Shown here: positions 24,495 through 33,616 of the stretch, piece by piece
How positions within the stretch are numbered: the stretch's first letter is position 1
How the letters are laid out: the number at the start of each line of letters is the position of its first letter
DNA from: Caenispirillum salinarum AK4
Lineage (GTDB): Bacteria > Pseudomonadota > Alphaproteobacteria > Rhodospirillales > Rhodospirillaceae
Direction: 5' to 3'
DNA: 64,000 nt
NCBI RefSeq assembly: GCF_000315795.1
Contig: NZ_ANHY01000004.1
Coordinates: 124,001-188,000 of the forward strand
The notes under the pieces: model-generated
Told to the model about the DNA's origin: nothing
What the model saw: only the letters and a program-made list of their open reading frames with translations
Databases searched by the model: none
Translations under genes and position numbers: made by a program

Positions 24495-24680
24495 ATGCAA
24501 TACGGGGATCTCAGGAACCTCATACAGCGCACCATGGACGACGCCCGCCGGACCGGGCGCGACGCCGTGGGCGCCCACCGGGCCGCCGTGCGCGCCGTCA
24601 TGGCCGTGCGTCCGGACCTGTCGCCGCTGGAAGCCCTGGACGCCGTGCGCGGCCAGGCTGAAGGCGCCCGCCCGGCCTGA
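24495..24680 (+). CDS. small hypothetical protein, 61 aa
   Basis: Helical, charged product with an early Gln/Arg pair (MQYGDLRNLIQRTMDDARR) and a C-terminal SPLEALDAVRGQAEG. There is no signal or membrane segment. A GAGG site lies ten bases before ATG 24495, and codon use is like the neighbouring genes. It precedes bactofilin by about 110 bases in the same direction. Function unknown. Confidence 0.6.
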   Translation: MQYGDLRNLIQRTMDDARRTGRDAVGAHRAAVRAVMAVRPDLSPLEALDAVRGQAEGARPA

Positions 24681-24788
24681 GCGCCGGGCGGGCCGCCGCC
24701 CGGCGACCGCCCGCCTCCTCCGCAATGCCCCGGACCATCCCGCCTCGCCCTTCGGTTTCGTCCGCGACCTGGACCACGGATACTGCCC

Positions 24789-25196
24789 ATGACCGCCGAC
24801 CACTCCCTCTTCGCCGCCGATCTCGTCGTCACCGGAACGGTGACCGGCCGGGGACGGCTTGACGTCGACGGGCGCGTGGAAGGCGACGTCAGCGTGAAAT
24901 TCCTGAGCGTCAACCGCGACGGCACCCTGACCGGCAACGCCCGCGCCGACGATGCCTTGCTGTCGGGCAGCCTGGTCGGCACCATTCGCGCCAACAAGGT
25001 CACGGTCGCGCGCTCCGGACGCCTGTCGGGCCTGGTGGAGTACGAGGTCCTGGGCATCGAGCCCGGCGGCCTCTTCGAGGCCGAATGCCGCCCCACCACC
25101 GCCCCGGCCCTGGAAACCGGCCGCCGCGCAGCCACCGCCGGAGCGGAGCCGGCCGCGCCCGGTCGCGCCCGACGACTGGCGCCCGGCCCGGCCTGA
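24789..25196 (+). CDS. bactofilin (polymer-forming cytoskeletal protein)
   Basis: Product of 135 aa. The right-handed beta-helix core (about 8-100) shows the repeated V-T-G-T-V-x-G-x-x-D-V-D-G pattern (VVTGTVTGRGRLDVDGRVEGD, VNRDGTLTGNARADDAL, NKVTVARSGRLSGLVEYE). Bactofilins polymerise without nucleotide and scaffold cell-shape or wall enzymes at the membrane. The C-terminal 35 residues are an Ala/Pro/Arg-rich tail. There is no adjacent M23 peptidase gene, the frequent partner. Placed just before the hybrid kinase gene. Confidence 0.9.
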   Translation: MTADHSLFAADLVVTGTVTGRGRLDVDGRVEGDVSVKFLSVNRDGTLTGNARADDALLSGSLVGTIRANKVTVARSGRLSGLVEYEVLGIEPGGLFEAECRPTTAPALETGRRAATAGAEPAAPGRARRLAPGPA

Positions 25197-25300
25197 GGCC
25201 TTTCCGGCTCCCGACCCGTCACCTCCCCCTGCCCCCGGCGCATCATAAGGTGTACACTCCTCGCCTTAAGGACCCGCCGAGCAGGGAGCCCGAGCCGACC

Positions 25301-27694
25301 GTGACAGCCTCCGCCTCCGTTCCCACCGCCGCAGCCCAGGACCTTGCGGCGGATCACGCGGACGTTCTCCGCGCCATCGACGCCCTGCGGGTGGGCTTGG
25401 CGACCTTCGACGCCGAGGAGCGCCTGACCTGGTGCAACCGCCAGTTCCGCTACACCTACATGTCCCTGCAGCTGGCCGACGACCTGATCGGCATGACGCT
25501 TGAGGACATCCTGCGGCTGGAGCTGGAAAACGGCGAGATCGCCGGCGAGTTGGCCGCCCGCCAGCCCGACCGGTGGCTGGCGGAAATGCTCGCCTTCCAC
25601 CGCAAGAGCAGCTACGAGCCGCTGGAACAGCGCCTGGCCGACGGCCGCTGGATACAGGTCAAGATCCGCCGCACCGACGACGGCGGCACCATCGGGCAGT
25701 GGAGCGACATCACCGAGTCCAAGCTGGTGCAGCTGCGGCTGGAGGACAGCGTCAACAACACCGCCGACGGCTTCGCCTTCTGGGGCCAGACCGAGCGGCT
25801 GGTCATGTTCAACGACCGCTTCGCCAAGCTGATGACCGGCCTGGACGGCCCGCCGGGCGAGGGCATGCCCCTGCGCCACATGCTTCAGCAACTGGCGGAT
25901 TCCGGCAAGCTGGTGCTGGAGGAGACCGGCGCCGAATGGGTGGACGGCTTCCTGCGCGACCGCCGCAAGCCGGAAAGCGAGCGGGTGCTGGATTACGTTT
26001 CGGGCCGCAGCTATCTGGTCAAGGAACGACGCACCCGCGACGGCGGCGTCGTCACCGTGCTGACCGACATCACCGACCTGAAGGAAAAGGAGCGCCAGCT
26101 CATTTTCCGCGGCCAGACCCTGGAAGCCACCATCTCGGAACTTGAGATGGTGCAGGCGACGCTGGAGGAGCAGGGCGCCGAACTGGCCGGCACCGCAGAA
26201 CGCCTGGCCGAGATGCAGGCCCAGAGCCGCGCCATCATCGAGGCCGTGCCCGACCTGCTGCTGACGGTGGACGCCGACGGGGCGCTGCGGGAAATTCTCT
26301 CGCCCGACCACGAGGACCTGCCCTTCCTGGCCGACCACGCGCCGGGCAAGCGCCTGCACGCCCTGATGCCCGAGCAGACCGCCGACCAGATCCTGGCCGG
26401 CGTGCGGGCGGCCGTGGCCTCGGGCCTGCCGCAGCGGGTGCAGTACGCCGCCGCGGCCGACGACGGCACGCCCCGCTGGTTCGACGCCCGAATCGCCGCC
26501 AAGGCCTTCGACGAGGCCCTGGTGTGCGTCCGCAACATCACCGAAATGCGCCGCATCCAGGACAGCCTGGAAGAGGCGACCGCGCTGGCGGAAAAGGCCA
26601 ACGCCGACAAGACGCGCTTCCTGGCCGCCGCCAGCCACGACCTGCGCCAGCCCATCCAGGCGCTGAACCTGTTCATTCATGCGCTGACGGGCCGGGAGCA
26701 CGACGCCGGCTCCACCGAGATCATCAACAAGATCGAGCGCTCCGCCACCGCCCTGGGCGACCTTCTCAACGGCCTCCTGAACATCTCCAAGCTGGAGGCC
26801 GGCATGGTGGAGCCGGTGGAGACCGTCTTCCCGCTGGGCCGGCTGTTCGACCGGCTGATGCTGGAGTACGGGCCCATCGCCCAGTCCAAAGGGCTGACGC
26901 TGCGCACCGTACGCACGGGACTGACCGTGTGCACCGACCTGACGCTGCTGGAGCGCATCGTCGGCAACTTCCTGACCAACGCCATCCGCTACAGCCAGAA
27001 GGGCCGCGTGCTGTTCGGCGCCCGCCGCGTCGGCAACGCCGTGCGGATAGAGGTCTGGGACACCGGCATCGGCATCGAGGACGCCAACATTCCGCTGATC
27101 TTCCAGGAGTTCCATCAGGTCGAGAACGCCGCCCGCAACCGGCGCGAAGGCCTGGGCCTGGGGCTGGCTATCGTCGACCGCCTGGCGACCCTGCTGGAGC
27201 ATCCGGTCACGGTCCGCTCGCAGCCGGGCAAGGGCTCGGTGTTCGCGGTCACCGTCCCCCTGGCCGAGCCCGTGGAAGACGACCCGGCCGCCGACGAGGA
27301 CCTGGAGGACGTGGACCTGCAAGGCGTGGTGATCCTCGCCATCGACGACGAGCCCGACATCCTGGAGGGCATCGAGGCCAGCCTGACCCAGCAAGGCTAC
27401 CGCGTGCTGACGGGCTGCAACGTGCGCGAGGCGGTCGCCGCCTGCCTGGCGGCCAACGCGGTGCCCGACGTGATCCTCTCCGACTACCGGCTGGAAGAGG
27501 GGATGACGGGTATCGACGCCATCCACCGCGTGCGCGACAGCCTGGGCGGGCCCATTCCCGGCATCCTGCTGACCGGCGACACGGCGCCGGAAATCCTCCG
27601 CCGCACCCAGGCCAGCGGCTTCCCGCTGCTGCACAAGCCCCTGCCCGTCAACGACCTGCGGGCGGCCATCATCAACGTGCTGAGCGGCGGGTGA
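25301..27694 (+). CDS. PAS-containing hybrid histidine kinase with receiver domain
   Basis: Product of 797 aa from GTG 25301. Three PAS-like segments (about 25-145, 150-265 and 310-420) are followed by a coiled coil, a histidine-kinase core with H446 in AASHDLRQPIQALNLF, the N-box (ERIVGNFLTNAIRYSQ) and G-boxes (WDTGIGIED, GLGLGLAIVDRL), and a C-terminal receiver with D682/D683 and phosphoacceptor D728 (ILSDYRLEEGMTG). No signal peptide or membrane helix, so cytosolic. This architecture resembles NahK/ErcS-type orphan hybrid kinases. There is no cognate regulator gene beside it. Confidence 0.92.
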   Translation: MTASASVPTAAAQDLAADHADVLRAIDALRVGLATFDAEERLTWCNRQFRYTYMSLQLADDLIGMTLEDILRLELENGEIAGELAARQPDRWLAEMLAFHRKSSYEPLEQRLADGRWIQVKIRRTDDGGTIGQWSDITESKLVQLRLEDSVNNTADGFAFWGQTERLVMFNDRFAKLMTGLDGPPGEGMPLRHMLQQLADSGKLVLEETGAEWVDGFLRDRRKPESERVLDYVSGRSYLVKERRTRDGGVVTVLTDITDLKEKERQLIFRGQTLEATISELEMVQATLEEQGAELAGTAERLAEMQAQSRAIIEAVPDLLLTVDADGALREILSPDHEDLPFLADHAPGKRLHALMPEQTADQILAGVRAAVASGLPQRVQYAAAADDGTPRWFDARIAAKAFDEALVCVRNITEMRRIQDSLEEATALAEKANADKTRFLAAASHDLRQPIQALNLFIHALTGREHDAGSTEIINKIERSATALGDLLNGLLNISKLEAGMVEPVETVFPLGRLFDRLMLEYGPIAQSKGLTLRTVRTGLTVCTDLTLLERIVGNFLTNAIRYSQKGRVLFGARRVGNAVRIEVWDTGIGIEDANIPLIFQEFHQVENAARNRREGLGLGLAIVDRLATLLEHPVTVRSQPGKGSVFAVTVPLAEPVEDDPAADEDLEDVDLQGVVILAIDDEPDILEGIEASLTQQGYRVLTGCNVREAVAACLAANAVPDVILSDYRLEEGMTGIDAIHRVRDSLGGPIPGILLTGDTAPEILRRTQASGFPLLHKPLPVNDLRAAIINVLSGG

Positions 27695-27788
27695 GGGGCG
27701 GAAAACATTGGCGTTTCCGCGCCATCACATCGACAACACGTCGGGACTTTATTGATAAATCGTCGACGTTGTGCCGACGGGTCCTGCG

Positions 27789-29351
27789 TCACCCCTGCGC
27801 CACCGCGCCCTCGGCGCGCGGGTCGGCGGCGCCTTCGGCCCGGCCGTCGGGATGGCGGACGACGGCGCCGGCTTGGCCCGTCAGGGCGTTCGGCGCAGCG
27901 ATCATGCGCACTGCATGACCCGCGGCGCGCAGCGCCTCCACCACGCGGGGGTCGGCGCCGTTTTCCAGCTTCACGTCGTCGGCGTCTTCCGGCCCGTCCT
28001 TGCCCAGGCGGAAGCGCGGGGCCGCCATCGCCGCGTCCAGGGGCTGGCGGTAGGTCAGGTGGCGGGCCAGGATTTGCGCGACCGCCTGCGGCTGGGCGTC
28101 GCCGCCCGCCGCACCGGCCATCATGCGCCGGCCGTCCTTGAGCACCGCCATCACCGGACTGAGCGTGTGCGGCGGCAGGCGGCCGGTTGCAAGGGCGCGC
28201 GGGCTGTCGGCATCCAGGGCGAAGGCCGCCGCCCGGTTGTGCAGGATGACGCCCGTCTGCGGCGACACCACCCCGCTGCCGAACTCGGCGTACAGGCTTT
28301 GCAGGGTGCAGGCCATGCGCCCTGCATCATCGACGGCGGCCAGGAAGACCGTGTCGCCCGGTGCCGCCTCCACCGGCCAGCCGAGCGCCAGGTTGGGCAC
28401 GATGTCCGACGCCCGCATGGCAAGGTCGGTCGCGCCCAGGAACGACGCCGCGTCGGCGCTCATGGCGCGGGGATCGGCCAGCACCGCCTCGCGCACCAGC
28501 ACCGCCTGCTTGGCCGCCTCGATCAGGCCGTGCCAGTGATCGAACCCGTCGGGCTCCGGCGCCTGGAGGCGGTCGAACAGCCCCAGCATCATCAGCGCCG
28601 TCAGTCCCTGGGTCGGCGGCGGCGGCGCGTAGACCGACCCGATGCGCGAGCGCAGCGCCAGCGGGCCGACCATGCGTGCTGCATGGGAGGACAGGTCGGC
28701 ACCGGTGAGCGGGCAGTCCGCCACCGCCAGATCCGACGCCAGGGCGCGTGCCGTCTCGCCGCTGTAGAAGTCCGCCAGCCCCGCGTCGGCGAGCTGCTCC
28801 AGCGTTGCGGCGAGCGCCGGCTGCCGCAGGGTGTCGCCGGTGCGCTCAACCGTCTGGGCGAAACCGGGCCAGGACGCAGCGTCCGCCCCCAGCCGGTCGA
28901 GCGCCTCCGCCAAGTGGGGCGAGACCGCGACGCCGTCGCGCGCCAGGTCGACGGCCTCGGCAAACAGGCGCGACAGGGGCAGCCGGCCGCTGCCCTCGTG
29001 CCGCAGGGCCTGCGCCCAGCCGGCCACCGCCCCCGGCGCGGTCAGCGCAGCGCGGGGTCCGCGCGCCGGCACCTCGGTCAGCCCCTCGGCGCGGAGGATT
29101 TCCGCCACCGCGCCCGCCTGTTCGCCGGCGCGGCCGATGCTTTCCACCACAGCCGGGGCCGCGTCGTCGGGATCGGCAAGCAGCCACACGCCGTCGCCGC
29201 CCAGCCCCGTCATGTGCGGCCACAAAGCGGCGCAGACGGCAGAGGCGGCGACCAGCGCCTCCACCGCCGTGCCACCCTCGCGCAGGATCGCGGCGCCCGC
29301 CTCGGACGCACGGGCGTGGGGGGCGACGACGAGGCCGGGGCTGACGGTCAT
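27789..29351 (-). CDS. gamma-glutamyltransferase-family protein, copy 2
   Basis: Product of 520 aa with the same architecture as the gene at 10245: LGGDGVWLLADP near the start, PPPPTQGLTALMMLGLFDR, and the processing/nucleophile region PGDTVFLAAVDDAG followed by FGSGVVSPQTGVILHNRA. Overall it looks paralogous but clearly divergent from copy 1. No signal peptide. The start ATG 29351 has AGGAG seven bases upstream; ATG 29375 is less likely. Neighbours (kinase, phosphoesterase) give no hint of substrate. Confidence 0.85.
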   Translation of the reverse strand: MTVSPGLVVAPHARASEAGAAILREGGTAVEALVAASAVCAALWPHMTGLGGDGVWLLADPDDAAPAVVESIGRAGEQAGAVAEILRAEGLTEVPARGPRAALTAPGAVAGWAQALRHEGSGRLPLSRLFAEAVDLARDGVAVSPHLAEALDRLGADAASWPGFAQTVERTGDTLRQPALAATLEQLADAGLADFYSGETARALASDLAVADCPLTGADLSSHAARMVGPLALRSRIGSVYAPPPPTQGLTALMMLGLFDRLQAPEPDGFDHWHGLIEAAKQAVLVREAVLADPRAMSADAASFLGATDLAMRASDIVPNLALGWPVEAAPGDTVFLAAVDDAGRMACTLQSLYAEFGSGVVSPQTGVILHNRAAAFALDADSPRALATGRLPPHTLSPVMAVLKDGRRMMAGAAGGDAQPQAVAQILARHLTYRQPLDAAMAAPRFRLGKDGPEDADDVKLENGADPRVVEALRAAGHAVRMIAAPNALTGQAGAVVRHPDGRAEGAADPRAEGAVAQG

Positions 29352-29459
29352 GGCGGCGGCTCCTAGGCTGTTCATACAACAGGAAAACGCGCAGCTTAAG
29401 CAAAGGCGCGCGCGCATGCCATGGTCGGCGCCCGCAGCCTGTGCGATATTTCCGGTACG

Positions 29460-30161
29460 ATGACCACGCTGCTGTTCTGCGGCGACCCCCACGGCGTCTT
29501 CGGCCCCATGGTCGAGGCGGCGCTGGGCGCCGCGCCCGACGGGATCGTCTTCCTGGGCGATCTCTGCCCCGACCGCCCGCTGGAGCGGGAGCTGGCCCCT
29601 TTGCTGGAGGCGGGCGTTCCCGTGGCGTGGATTCCCGGCAACCACGACGCCGACAGCGAGGGCTGGCTGGACGGCTTGGCCCGCGCCGACGGCCTGATCA
29701 CCCCCGGCGACATCCACGGCCGGGTGGTGGAGATCGCGGGGGTGCGCGTGGCGGGGCTGGGCAAGGTGTTCCGCGGCCGCATCTGGCACCCGGAGGTGAA
29801 CGGCGGCCGACCGCGCTTTCGCTCGCGGGCCGAGATGACCGCCGCCCTGCCCCATCACCAGCGCTGGCGCAAGGGCGTGCCGCTGCGCCACCACGGCACC
29901 CTGTTTCACGAGGACGTGGAGGCCCTGCGGGGCCTGCGGGCCGACGTTCTGGTTACGCACGAGGCACCGTCGACCCATCCCAACGGCTTCGCCTTCCTGG
30001 ACGGCGTGGCGACGGATCTGGGCGTGCGGGCGGTGTTCCACGGCCATCACCACGTCCACTACGCGGCCGGATTGCCCGGCGGCATGCGGGTTCACGGCGT
30101 CGGAATCCGCGGTATTACGGCCTTGGATGGCGGCATCGTCCTTCAGGGCGGCTTCGCGTGA
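29460..30161 (+). CDS. metallophosphoesterase
   Basis: Product of 233 aa. Calcineurin-like motifs in order: CGDPHGVF (metal Asp/His), VFLGDLCPDRP, IPGNHDADS (catalytic Asn-His-Asp), VLVTHEAPS and FHGHHHVHY. It binds two metals and hydrolyses phosphoesters; the natural substrate is unknown. The lack of a long insert suggests a small cytosolic phosphodiesterase or phosphatase. ATG 29460 fits; the gap to the divergent GGT-like gene is 108 bases and holds both promoters. Confidence 0.9.
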   Translation: MTTLLFCGDPHGVFGPMVEAALGAAPDGIVFLGDLCPDRPLERELAPLLEAGVPVAWIPGNHDADSEGWLDGLARADGLITPGDIHGRVVEIAGVRVAGLGKVFRGRIWHPEVNGGRPRFRSRAEMTAALPHHQRWRKGVPLRHHGTLFHEDVEALRGLRADVLVTHEAPSTHPNGFAFLDGVATDLGVRAVFHGHHHVHYAAGLPGGMRVHGVGIRGITALDGGIVLQGGFA

Positions 30162-30239
30162 CGCCGGCACCGGCAGCCTCGGCGCCACCGCCTCCGTTGG
30201 TCCGGTGAGAAACCGGAGAACCGCAACAGGAGGCCGTCC

Positions 30240-30902
30240 ATGATCAAGCCCGCCGCCACTGCCGCCGCGCTCGCCCTGACCGCCGCCGCCGCGCAGGCGC
30301 CGGCGCTTGCGCAGGAAACCCAGCAGCAGCAGGACCAGCAGCAGCGCCAGGACTACCTCGGCACCCTTCAGGCCATGAACGGCAGCAGCCTGAGCGGCAT
30401 GGTCGCCTTCAAGACGACGGATGAGGGCCGGCTGATCGCGTCGCTGGGCGCCTCGGACATGTCGCCCGGCATGCACATGGCGCACATCCACGGCTTCACC
30501 GGCGAACCCCCCAAGGATGCCACCTGCCCCACCGACGACGCCGACGCCAACGACGACGGCCTGATCGACCTGATCGAAACCGAGGCCGTTGCCGGCACGA
30601 CGCTGGTGCCGCTGACGGCCGACCCGGCGTCGCTGACCATCAAGGGGGCCAAGGGGTACCCGCGCGCCGACCAGGACGGCAGCGTGCTGTATCTGGAAAC
30701 CGCCGACATCCAGGCCCTGGAACAGGCGCTCCGGAAGGCCCACGGCACGCCGCTGGCGCTGGAAAAGCGCGTGGTTTTCGTCCACGGCCTGCCCGACGGC
30801 GTGGACGTCCCCGACAGCGCCCGGTCCCTGCCCGAGGTCCCGGCCAGGCTGACCCTGCCCATCGCCTGCGCCGAGATCGAGGTCAAGCCGATCGAGGACT
30901 GA
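30240..30902 (+). CDS. secreted CHRD-like protein with EF-hand-type loop
   Basis: Product of 220 aa. A Sec signal peptide (ALALTAAAAQAPALAQ) and a Gln-rich linker (ETQQQQDQQQRQ) lead to a domain with GMHMAHIHGF, as in CHRD and superoxide-dismutase-like beta domains. A calcium-type loop, DADANDDGLIDLIE (about 101-114), sits next to it. The two His of HMAHIH could bind a metal. I do not recognise a specific family. A GGAGG site precedes ATG 30240. Stands alone before the converging YgjP-type gene. Confidence 0.75.
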   Translation: MIKPAATAAALALTAAAAQAPALAQETQQQQDQQQRQDYLGTLQAMNGSSLSGMVAFKTTDEGRLIASLGASDMSPGMHMAHIHGFTGEPPKDATCPTDDADANDDGLIDLIETEAVAGTTLVPLTADPASLTIKGAKGYPRADQDGSVLYLETADIQALEQALRKAHGTPLALEKRVVFVHGLPDGVDVPDSARSLPEVPARLTLPIACAEIEVKPIED

Positions 30903-30926
30903 CCGGGGCGGCCGCCCCGTGCGGCC

Positions 30927-31640
30927 TCAGCCGTAGCGGTGCAGGGTGGTGCCGTGCTGCTTCAGCCAGTGGCGCGGGGCGGCGTTGTCGGGCATCAGAT
31001 CGGTGACCAGGTTCCAGAAGCGGTCGCTGTGGTTGAGTTCGACCATGTGGGCGACCTCGTGGACCACCACGTACTCCAGCACCCGCTCGGGTGCCAGCAC
31101 CAGCCGCCACGAGAACGACAGCGCCCCCGACGAGGAACAACTGCCCCAGCGCGAGCGCGTGTCGCGCACCGTCACCCGCGCCACGCGCTTGCCGAGCGCC
31201 CGCGCGTGGGCATGGGCGCGGGGGGCGATCTCCTCCTTCGCGCGCTTCAGAAGAAAATCGCGCACGCGGCGCGGCACATGCTCGGCCCGGCCCGAGGCCC
31301 AGAGCGTGCCGTCCTCGGCCCACACCCCCCGGCGCGCGGCGGGGTCGTGGGCGATGACGTGCGGCGCACCCAGCAGCGGCACCGCATGGCCCGGCTCGAA
31401 CGGCACGCGCGGCGGCATGTCGGCCAGGCGGGCGCGGATCCAGTCGGTCTTGTCGTGGACGAAGCGCAGGGCGTCGCGCGTGGTCAGCCCCGGCGGCATG
31501 ACCACCAGCAGCCCGTCGGTCATGGCGTTGACGCGCAGCGACAGGCGGCGCGAATTGGCCGCCGTCTTGATGGTGACCGGCAGCGTCCGGCCGTCAATGA
31601 CGACGGTCGGCGTGCCCTGCGCCTTCAGAGATCGGGCCAT
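30927..31640 (-). CDS. YgjP-type metallopeptidase (DUF45/M48-like)
   Basis: Product of 237 aa. The zinc motif HEVAH ([19 protein letters not shown]) with the downstream His typical of the family is near residue 190; [19 protein letters not shown] is the signature of the YgjP/DUF45 proteins, which are SprT-like in fold. The cellular substrate is unknown. ATG 31640 overlaps the end of the YcgN-type gene by 16 bases, so the two are probably coupled; this is the last gene of the phaZ cluster. Confidence 0.87.
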   Translation of the reverse strand: MARSLKAQGTPTVVIDGRTLPVTIKTAANSRRLSLRVNAMTDGLLVVMPPGLTTRDALRFVHDKTDWIRARLADMPPRVPFEPGHAVPLLGAPHVIAHDPAARRGVWAEDGTLWASGRAEHVPRRVRDFLLKRAKEEIAPRAHAHARALGKRVARVTVRDTRSRWGSCSSSGALSFSWRLVLAPERVLEYVVVHEVAHMVELNHSDRFWNLVTDLMPDNAAPRHWLKQHGTTLHRYG

Positions 31641-32101
31641 TCGACGATGTGATGCTGCAGGGGGCCGGCGCGGGTTTCGCTGATGACGCGGCCGCGCACC
31701 GACACGCCGGCCTCGTGCACCGTCTCGGGATCGCCCGAGACCAGCGGATGCCACCAGGGCAGCGGCTCCCCCTCGGCCACCAGGCGATAGGCGCAGGTGC
31801 CGGGCAGCCAGTTCAGGCCGCGCACGTCCTCTGGCGTCAGCTGGACGCAGTCGGGCACGTAGCGGAACCGGGTTGCGTACCTGGAGCACCGGCACGTCCC
31901 CACGTCGAGCAGACGGCACGCCACGTTGGTGTGCTCCACCGGGCCGAGCGTGCCGTCCTCGTCATCCTCTTCCTGCAGCTTGTGCAGGCAGCACTTTCCG
32001 CATCCGTCGCAGAGCGATTCCCACTCTGCGACGGTCATGTCCTCAAGCCGCTTCGTTTCCCAGAAGGGCCTTGTCGTGCTCGCGGATGAAGGTGCGGACA
32101 T
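31625..32101 (-). CDS. YcgN-type cysteine-cluster protein (UPF0260)
   Basis: Product of 158 aa from ATG 32101 ([19 protein letters not shown]), giving an N-terminus like E. coli YcgN. The core [12 protein letters not shown] plus [14 protein letters not shown] and PDCVQL forms the conserved multi-cysteine pattern thought to bind an iron-sulfur or zinc centre. Role unknown. Start choice: an AGGAAA site lies 11 bases upstream, and [11 protein letters not shown] would be lost with the later ATG. It overlaps phaZ by 59 bases and the YgjP-type gene by 16. Confidence 0.88.
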   Translation of the reverse strand: MSAPSSASTTRPFWETKRLEDMTVAEWESLCDGCGKCCLHKLQEEDDEDGTLGPVEHTNVACRLLDVGTCRCSRYATRFRYVPDCVQLTPEDVRGLNWLPGTCAYRLVAEGEPLPWWHPLVSGDPETVHEAGVSVRGRVISETRAGPLQHHIVEWPDL

Positions 32102-33290
32102 GGGGCAGGATTTCCTCGCGCCACCGGCGTCCGTTGAAGATGCCGTAGTGGCCGACCTTGGGCTGAAGATGATAGCGCTGTTTGCTTTCCGGCAGGTTGA
32201 CCAGCAGGTCGTGGACCGCCTTGGTCTGGCCGACGCCGGTGATGTCGTCCTTCTCGCCCTCGACGGACATGAAGGCGATATCGCGCACCGCCGCAAGATC
32301 GACCTTTCGGCCGTCGATTTCAAGCTCTCCGCGCGGCAGCTGCCACTCCTTGAACACCTTGCGGATGGTCTGGAGGTAGAACTCCGCCGGAAGATCCATC
32401 ACCGACATGTACTCGTCGTAGAACTTGCGGTGGCCTTCGGCCGAATCGCCGTCGCCGCGGATCAGGTGGCGGAAGTAGCGCAGGTGCGCATCCACGTGGC
32501 GGTCCATGTTCATGGACATGAAGCCCGACAGCTGCAGAAAGCCGGGATAGACCTTGCGCATGCGGCCCTCGTAATGGACCGGCACGGTGTGGATGACGTG
32601 GTTGTGGAACCAGTCCATGTCCTTCTCGGTGGCGAACTCGTTCACCGCCGTCGGGTTGGCGCGCGTGTCGATCGGACCGCCCATCAGCGTCACCGAGGCC
32701 GGCCGGCACGGGTCGTCGTCCTCGGCCATCAGCGCCGCGGCGGCGGTGACCGGCACCGCCGGCTGGCACACCGCCATCACATGGGTGTTGGGGCCCAGGT
32801 GGCGCAGGAAGGCGCGAACGTAGTCCACATAGGTGTCCAGGCAGAACTTGCCCGCCGACAGGGGCACGTCGCGCGCGTTGACCCAGTCGGTAATGTAGAC
32901 GTCGTGCTCGGGCAGCAGTGCCTCCACCGTGCCGCGCAGCAGGGTGGCGTAGTGGCCCGACAGCGGCGCGACCACCATCACGCGCGGATGGTCGGTGTCC
33001 ACGCCCATGCGCTTGAAGTGCTTGAGGTGGCAGAACGGCAGTTCCAGCGCGTTCTCCTCCACCACCGGCACGGCCATGTTCTCCACCTCGGTGGTCGGCA
33101 GGTCGAACTGCGGCTTGGGATACTTGCGCGTCGCCCGTTCGAAGACGTCGGCGGTGGCCACCAGCGTCTTGGCCACGCGCGTGTAGCTCACGGGCAGCCA
33201 GGGGTTGCTGTAGACCTGGTGGACGGCGTGCGCCATCGCCCGCATGGGAGCCATGGCGGCGTGTTGGAACTCGTGCAACTGGTACAACAT
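32043..33290 (-). CDS. phaZ: intracellular poly(3-hydroxybutyrate) depolymerase
   Basis: Product of 415 aa of the PhaZ1 type. The nucleophile is C175 in [14 protein letters not shown], in place of the Ser of extracellular enzymes. Family blocks [28 protein letters not shown] and the C-terminal [14 protein letters not shown] (with the catalytic His) are present. It mobilises native PHB granules, completing the cycle with phaA, phaC and phaR at 14-18 kb. First gene of phaZ-ycgN-ygjP. Confidence 0.93.
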   Translation of the reverse strand: MLYQLHEFQHAAMAPMRAMAHAVHQVYSNPWLPVSYTRVAKTLVATADVFERATRKYPKPQFDLPTTEVENMAVPVVEENALELPFCHLKHFKRMGVDTDHPRVMVVAPLSGHYATLLRGTVEALLPEHDVYITDWVNARDVPLSAGKFCLDTYVDYVRAFLRHLGPNTHVMAVCQPAVPVTAAAALMAEDDDPCRPASVTLMGGPIDTRANPTAVNEFATEKDMDWFHNHVIHTVPVHYEGRMRKVYPGFLQLSGFMSMNMDRHVDAHLRYFRHLIRGDGDSAEGHRKFYDEYMSVMDLPAEFYLQTIRKVFKEWQLPRGELEIDGRKVDLAAVRDIAFMSVEGEKDDITGVGQTKAVHDLLVNLPESKQRYHLQPKVGHYGIFNGRRWREEILPHVRTFIREHDKALLGNEAA

Positions 33291-33596
33291 GCTGGCTATG
33301 CCTCTCCGATCCCCGTTTCCTTGATCTGGCTTCGTGGCGGCCGGGTTATTTTTGTGGCCGAATTCCCTCGACGGATAACATCAATGCACAAGGCGTCACG
33401 TTTTCGCAATATCCAGAATGCCACGAAGGTCCTGACGGTTGCGGGAAAGTTGCGACGCTCGTCGGCACCGAATGCACTAACGTTTTGATTTTCAGTCTTT
33501 CGTGCGACTTCTTCCGACTGTCGACGAACAGTCGATTGGTGCATTGCAGCATGGTCAAAAATCAGGGTGCGTGGCCTTTCCGCAACAGCCCGGGCT
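33291..33596. promoter_or_regulatory. phaZ upstream region: promoter element, PhaR-like box and inverted repeat
   Basis: AT-rich gap of about 300 bases between phaZ and cobB. On the minus strand a TTGACC (33558-33553) resembles a -35. Adjacent is CTGCAATGCAC (33549-33539), near the CTGC-N3-GCAG form reported for PhaR operators (from memory). Farther in is a 7-bp perfect inverted repeat, CGACTGT / ACAGTCG (33515-33534). A 34-codon ORF (33384-33488, plus strand) is present but not convincing. The -10 for TTGACC is poor. Confidence 0.45.
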
Positions 33597-33616
33597 TCAG
33601 GCCGGGCCTGTTGCGG
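33580..33616 (-). terminator. long hairpin spanning the cobB stop codon
   Basis: A 16-bp stem with one mismatch (33580-33595 / 33601-33616, 5-base loop) contains the last codons and stop of cobB (TGA, 33599-33597). No T tract follows, so it may act as a Rho-independent pause or an mRNA 3' end rather than a classic terminator. Confidence 0.5.

Noticed and set aside
24386-27634. Very long open frame on the minus strand opposite the hybrid kinase
   Set aside because: It covers the kinase gene on the other strand, is Gly/Gln/His/Arg-rich and has no recognisable domain. High GC makes long antisense frames common here.
33384-33488. 34-codon ORF in the phaZ-cobB gap
   Set aside because: No ribosome site, no conserved feature, overlaps likely regulatory DNA.
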